7,874 nt of DNA from DATEMK01 sp039914625 (GTDB lineage Bacteria > Bacteroidota > Bacteroidia > AKYH767-A > OLB10): positions 1 through 7,874 of the forward strand of contig JBDSOU010000294.1 of the NCBI GenBank assembly GCA_039914625.1, given 5' to 3'. The translations under genes were made by a program, and so were the position numbers. How positions within the stretch are numbered: the stretch's first letter is position 1; each line of letters begins with the position of its first letter. Positions 6,435-7,874 of this stretch are shown here, one piece after another. The notes under the pieces were generated by a model. It saw only the letters and a list, made by a program, of their open reading frames with translations. It was not told the origin of the DNA and made no database searches.

Positions 6435-7112
6435 ATGAAAAAAATAAGACAAGCAGTTTTAATAGTAGCCGCATGGTTTGCGGCTACTGCCATTTCTGAC
6501 GCACAATCCTATTCACTCAGTCCAAACGATACTATAATAGCATATGGTATTATGGAAGATTTGGAAACTTTGATTATTCAGCAAAATAATATTACAACCG
6601 ACACACTTCAACTAAAATGGAAAAAGGTGAGTGAATCAGTTCCTCCGAACTGGGATATTTCTGTTTGTGATAATCAGAATTGTTATACCACTTTAGAAGA
6701 TAGCGGAACCATGAATCCTGTTAATCCTAATGACTATGGGTTCCTGCTGATACATTGCACACCCCATGTTAATTTCGGCACAGCTATTATTCGTTATGCA
6801 GTCTGGAATATAAATTTCCCGAACCTGAAAGACACCCTTACTTTCATTATACATGCAAACCCTACCGGAATTGCAGTTGTAAGTCTTGATGCACCTTCCG
6901 TTTGGATTGCACAAAATAAAATTCATTTACAAAATAATAAGGATGATTTTTATTCAATAAGTTTTATGGATATGAATGGCAAGGAAGTTTTCAAAACCAA
7001 CATCAGTAACGAATCAGAGTATGAATTGCCGGGGCTTCCAATTTCTGTTTATATCATTCAACTATACGGAAAGCAAAAATTGTATATGCAAAAAGTATTT
7101 TATCAACCATGA
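6435..7112 (+). CDS. Secreted protein of unknown function, probable T9SS cargo
   Basis: I do not recognise an assigned function for this 225-residue protein. The start is ATG 6435, one base after the previous stop; a TTG four codons upstream lies inside the previous gene and would only lengthen the signal peptide. Residues 1-24 are a signal peptide ending SDAQ. The body (about 25-142) is rich in beta-type segments and contains the Cys motif SVCDNQNCY (76-84) and Cys108 in LLIHCTPHVNFGT; an Ig-like or cupredoxin-like sandwich is possible but unproven. The end (about 150-222: FYSISFMDMNGKEVF, then VYIIQLYGKQKLYMQKVFYQ) looks like a T9SS type A sorting domain without the usual YPNP opening. Its stop overlaps the start of the multicopper oxidase by four bases, so it is translated with it and may act as an accessory or partner. 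Cys78, Cys83, Cys108 and His111 could bind metal; this is inference. Confidence 0.75.
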   Translation: MKKIRQAVLIVAAWFAATAISDAQSYSLSPNDTIIAYGIMEDLETLIIQQNNITTDTLQLKWKKVSESVPPNWDISVCDNQNCYTTLEDSGTMNPVNPNDYGFLLIHCTPHVNFGTAIIRYAVWNINFPNLKDTLTFIIHANPTGIAVVSLDAPSVWIAQNKIHLQNNKDDFYSISFMDMNGKEVFKTNISNESEYELPGLPISVYIIQLYGKQKLYMQKVFYQP

Positions 7113-7874
7113 AATTAAAAGCACTCAGTACAACACTTATTATACTTTCTTTCACAAGTATATTTTGCTTGTCCCAAAACGCCTTGTACATTCCACCCGC
7201 ACTTACAGGCACTACTTTTAATCTTGATGTACAAGCCGGAATGCAAACATTTTATGGCACCACAGCCACACCAACTTATGGAATAAACAGCGGTTGGATG
7301 GCTCCAACAATCATAGTAAACAAAGGGGACAGCATTACATTAAATGTAATTAACAATCTCACTGTAAATACAACCATTCATTGGCACGGGTTACATGTAG
7401 CTGCATATAATGACGGAGGTCCTCATCAAATCATCAATCCGGCTTCAACCTGGAGTCCATCATTTAAAATCAGAAACAATGCTGCAACCTTTTGGTATCA
7501 TCCACATGGAGCAGGACAAACAGAGCAACAAATCTCAAAAGGACTTGCAGGTTTTTTCATAGTAAAAGACAGTGCAGAAGATGCGTTGACCTTACCCCGA
7601 ACTTATGGTATTGATGATATTCCATTAAATGTGCAGAGCAAAGCATTTGATGTATTGCAACAAATTGCAATTGCAACCGACATGGACACCGCTGTTTTTG
7701 TGAACGGAACTTTGCAGCCTTATTTTAATGCACCTTCACAAGTCATTCGTTTTCGCTTGTTGAATTCAAGCAGCTTGCGGACTTACAATTTTGGATTATC
7801 AAACGGACAAACCTTTTACCAGATTGCAACCGATGGAGGTTTGCTTGATTCATCAATTGCCCTTACAAGGTTGT
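7109..7874 (+). CDS. Multicopper oxidase, CotA/laccase-like (partial, 3' end outside window)
   Basis: The first 255 codons of a multicopper oxidase are present; the frame is open to the window edge. Family members are usually 450-650 residues, so the last cupredoxin domain with the type 1 copper site (HCHxxxH) is missing here. A signal peptide covers about 1-22 (cut near LSQ). Domain 1 (about 35-155) contains HWHG (91-94) and WYHPHG (129-134), the first two His pairs that hold the type 2/type 3 trinuclear copper cluster, with DGGPHQ (102-107) and GLAGFFIV (145-152) between and after them. Domain 2 begins with DDIPLNVQSKAF (169-180) and FVNG (197-200). The family couples one-electron oxidation of phenols or metal ions such as Cu(I) to reduction of O2 to water, in the periplasm or outside. 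It overlaps the upstream gene by four bases. Cuprous oxidase in copper tolerance or laccase-like turnover are both possible; the missing half may tell. Confidence 0.92.
   Translation, partial: MKLKALSTTLIILSFTSIFCLSQNALYIPPALTGTTFNLDVQAGMQTFYGTTATPTYGINSGWMAPTIIVNKGDSITLNVINNLTVNTTIHWHGLHVAAYNDGGPHQIINPASTWSPSFKIRNNAATFWYHPHGAGQTEQQISKGLAGFFIVKDSAEDALTLPRTYGIDDIPLNVQSKAFDVLQQIAIATDMDTAVFVNGTLQPYFNAPSQVIRFRLLNSSSLRTYNFGLSNGQTFYQIATDGGLLDSSIALTRL

Noticed and set aside
7157..7174. Possible lipobox at Cys20 of the multicopper oxidase (SIFC)
   Set aside because: Phe at -1 does not fit a lipobox, where a small residue is expected; an ordinary signal peptide cut near LSQ is more likely.
6976..7221. 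Out-of-frame plus-strand ORF spanning the junction of the unknown gene and the multicopper oxidase
   Set aside because: Both overlapping frames have strong protein-family evidence; this one yields a low-complexity product with no start context or homology signal.

Overview
The window looks like AT-rich chromosomal DNA from a non-enteric member of the Bacteroidota. Four proteins end in, or carry, a type IX secretion (T9SS) type A sorting domain, a system essentially confined to that phylum. Starts lack clear Shine-Dalgarno sequences and are preceded by A-rich leaders. The best promoter candidates resemble the Bacteroidota TAnnTTTG -7 element rather than a sigma-70 box. Genus cannot be told from the sequence.

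Layout, all genes on the + strand: (i) 2-85, the tail of a secreted T9SS cargo protein, closed by a strong intrinsic terminator at 110-145. (ii) 177-2609, a secreted galactose/glyoxal oxidase-like copper-radical oxidase with every expected cofactor residue, two Ig-like modules and a T9SS tail. (iii) 2668-3282, a His-rich small exported protein, probably metal-binding, whose end resembles the Bacteroidota HYC_CC_PP family. (iv) 3405-5170, a translationally coupled pair: a DPM1-like GT2 glycosyltransferase and a bacterial member of the STELLO/DUF288 glycosyltransferase family. (v) 5267-7874, a metal-handling cluster: a lipoprotein with a Met/His linker and a heavy-metal-binding domain, a secreted thioredoxin-fold protein with a T9SS tail, a secreted protein of unknown function, and the first 255 codons of a multicopper oxidase that runs off the window. 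The last three genes are spaced 1 bp apart or overlap by 4 bp, so they are almost certainly one operon.

The shared theme is copper outside the cytoplasm. There are two unrelated copper oxidases, two Met/His-rich or His/Cys-rich metal-binding proteins and an extracytoplasmic CxxC protein, interrupted by the glycosyltransferase pair. The copper reading is an inference from family knowledge plus residue content. The most unusual item is the GT2-STELLO pair, because STELLO proteins are known mainly from plant cellulose-synthase biology. No RNA genes, insertion sequences, CRISPR arrays or integration sites were recognised, and no gap between genes exceeds 125 bases.
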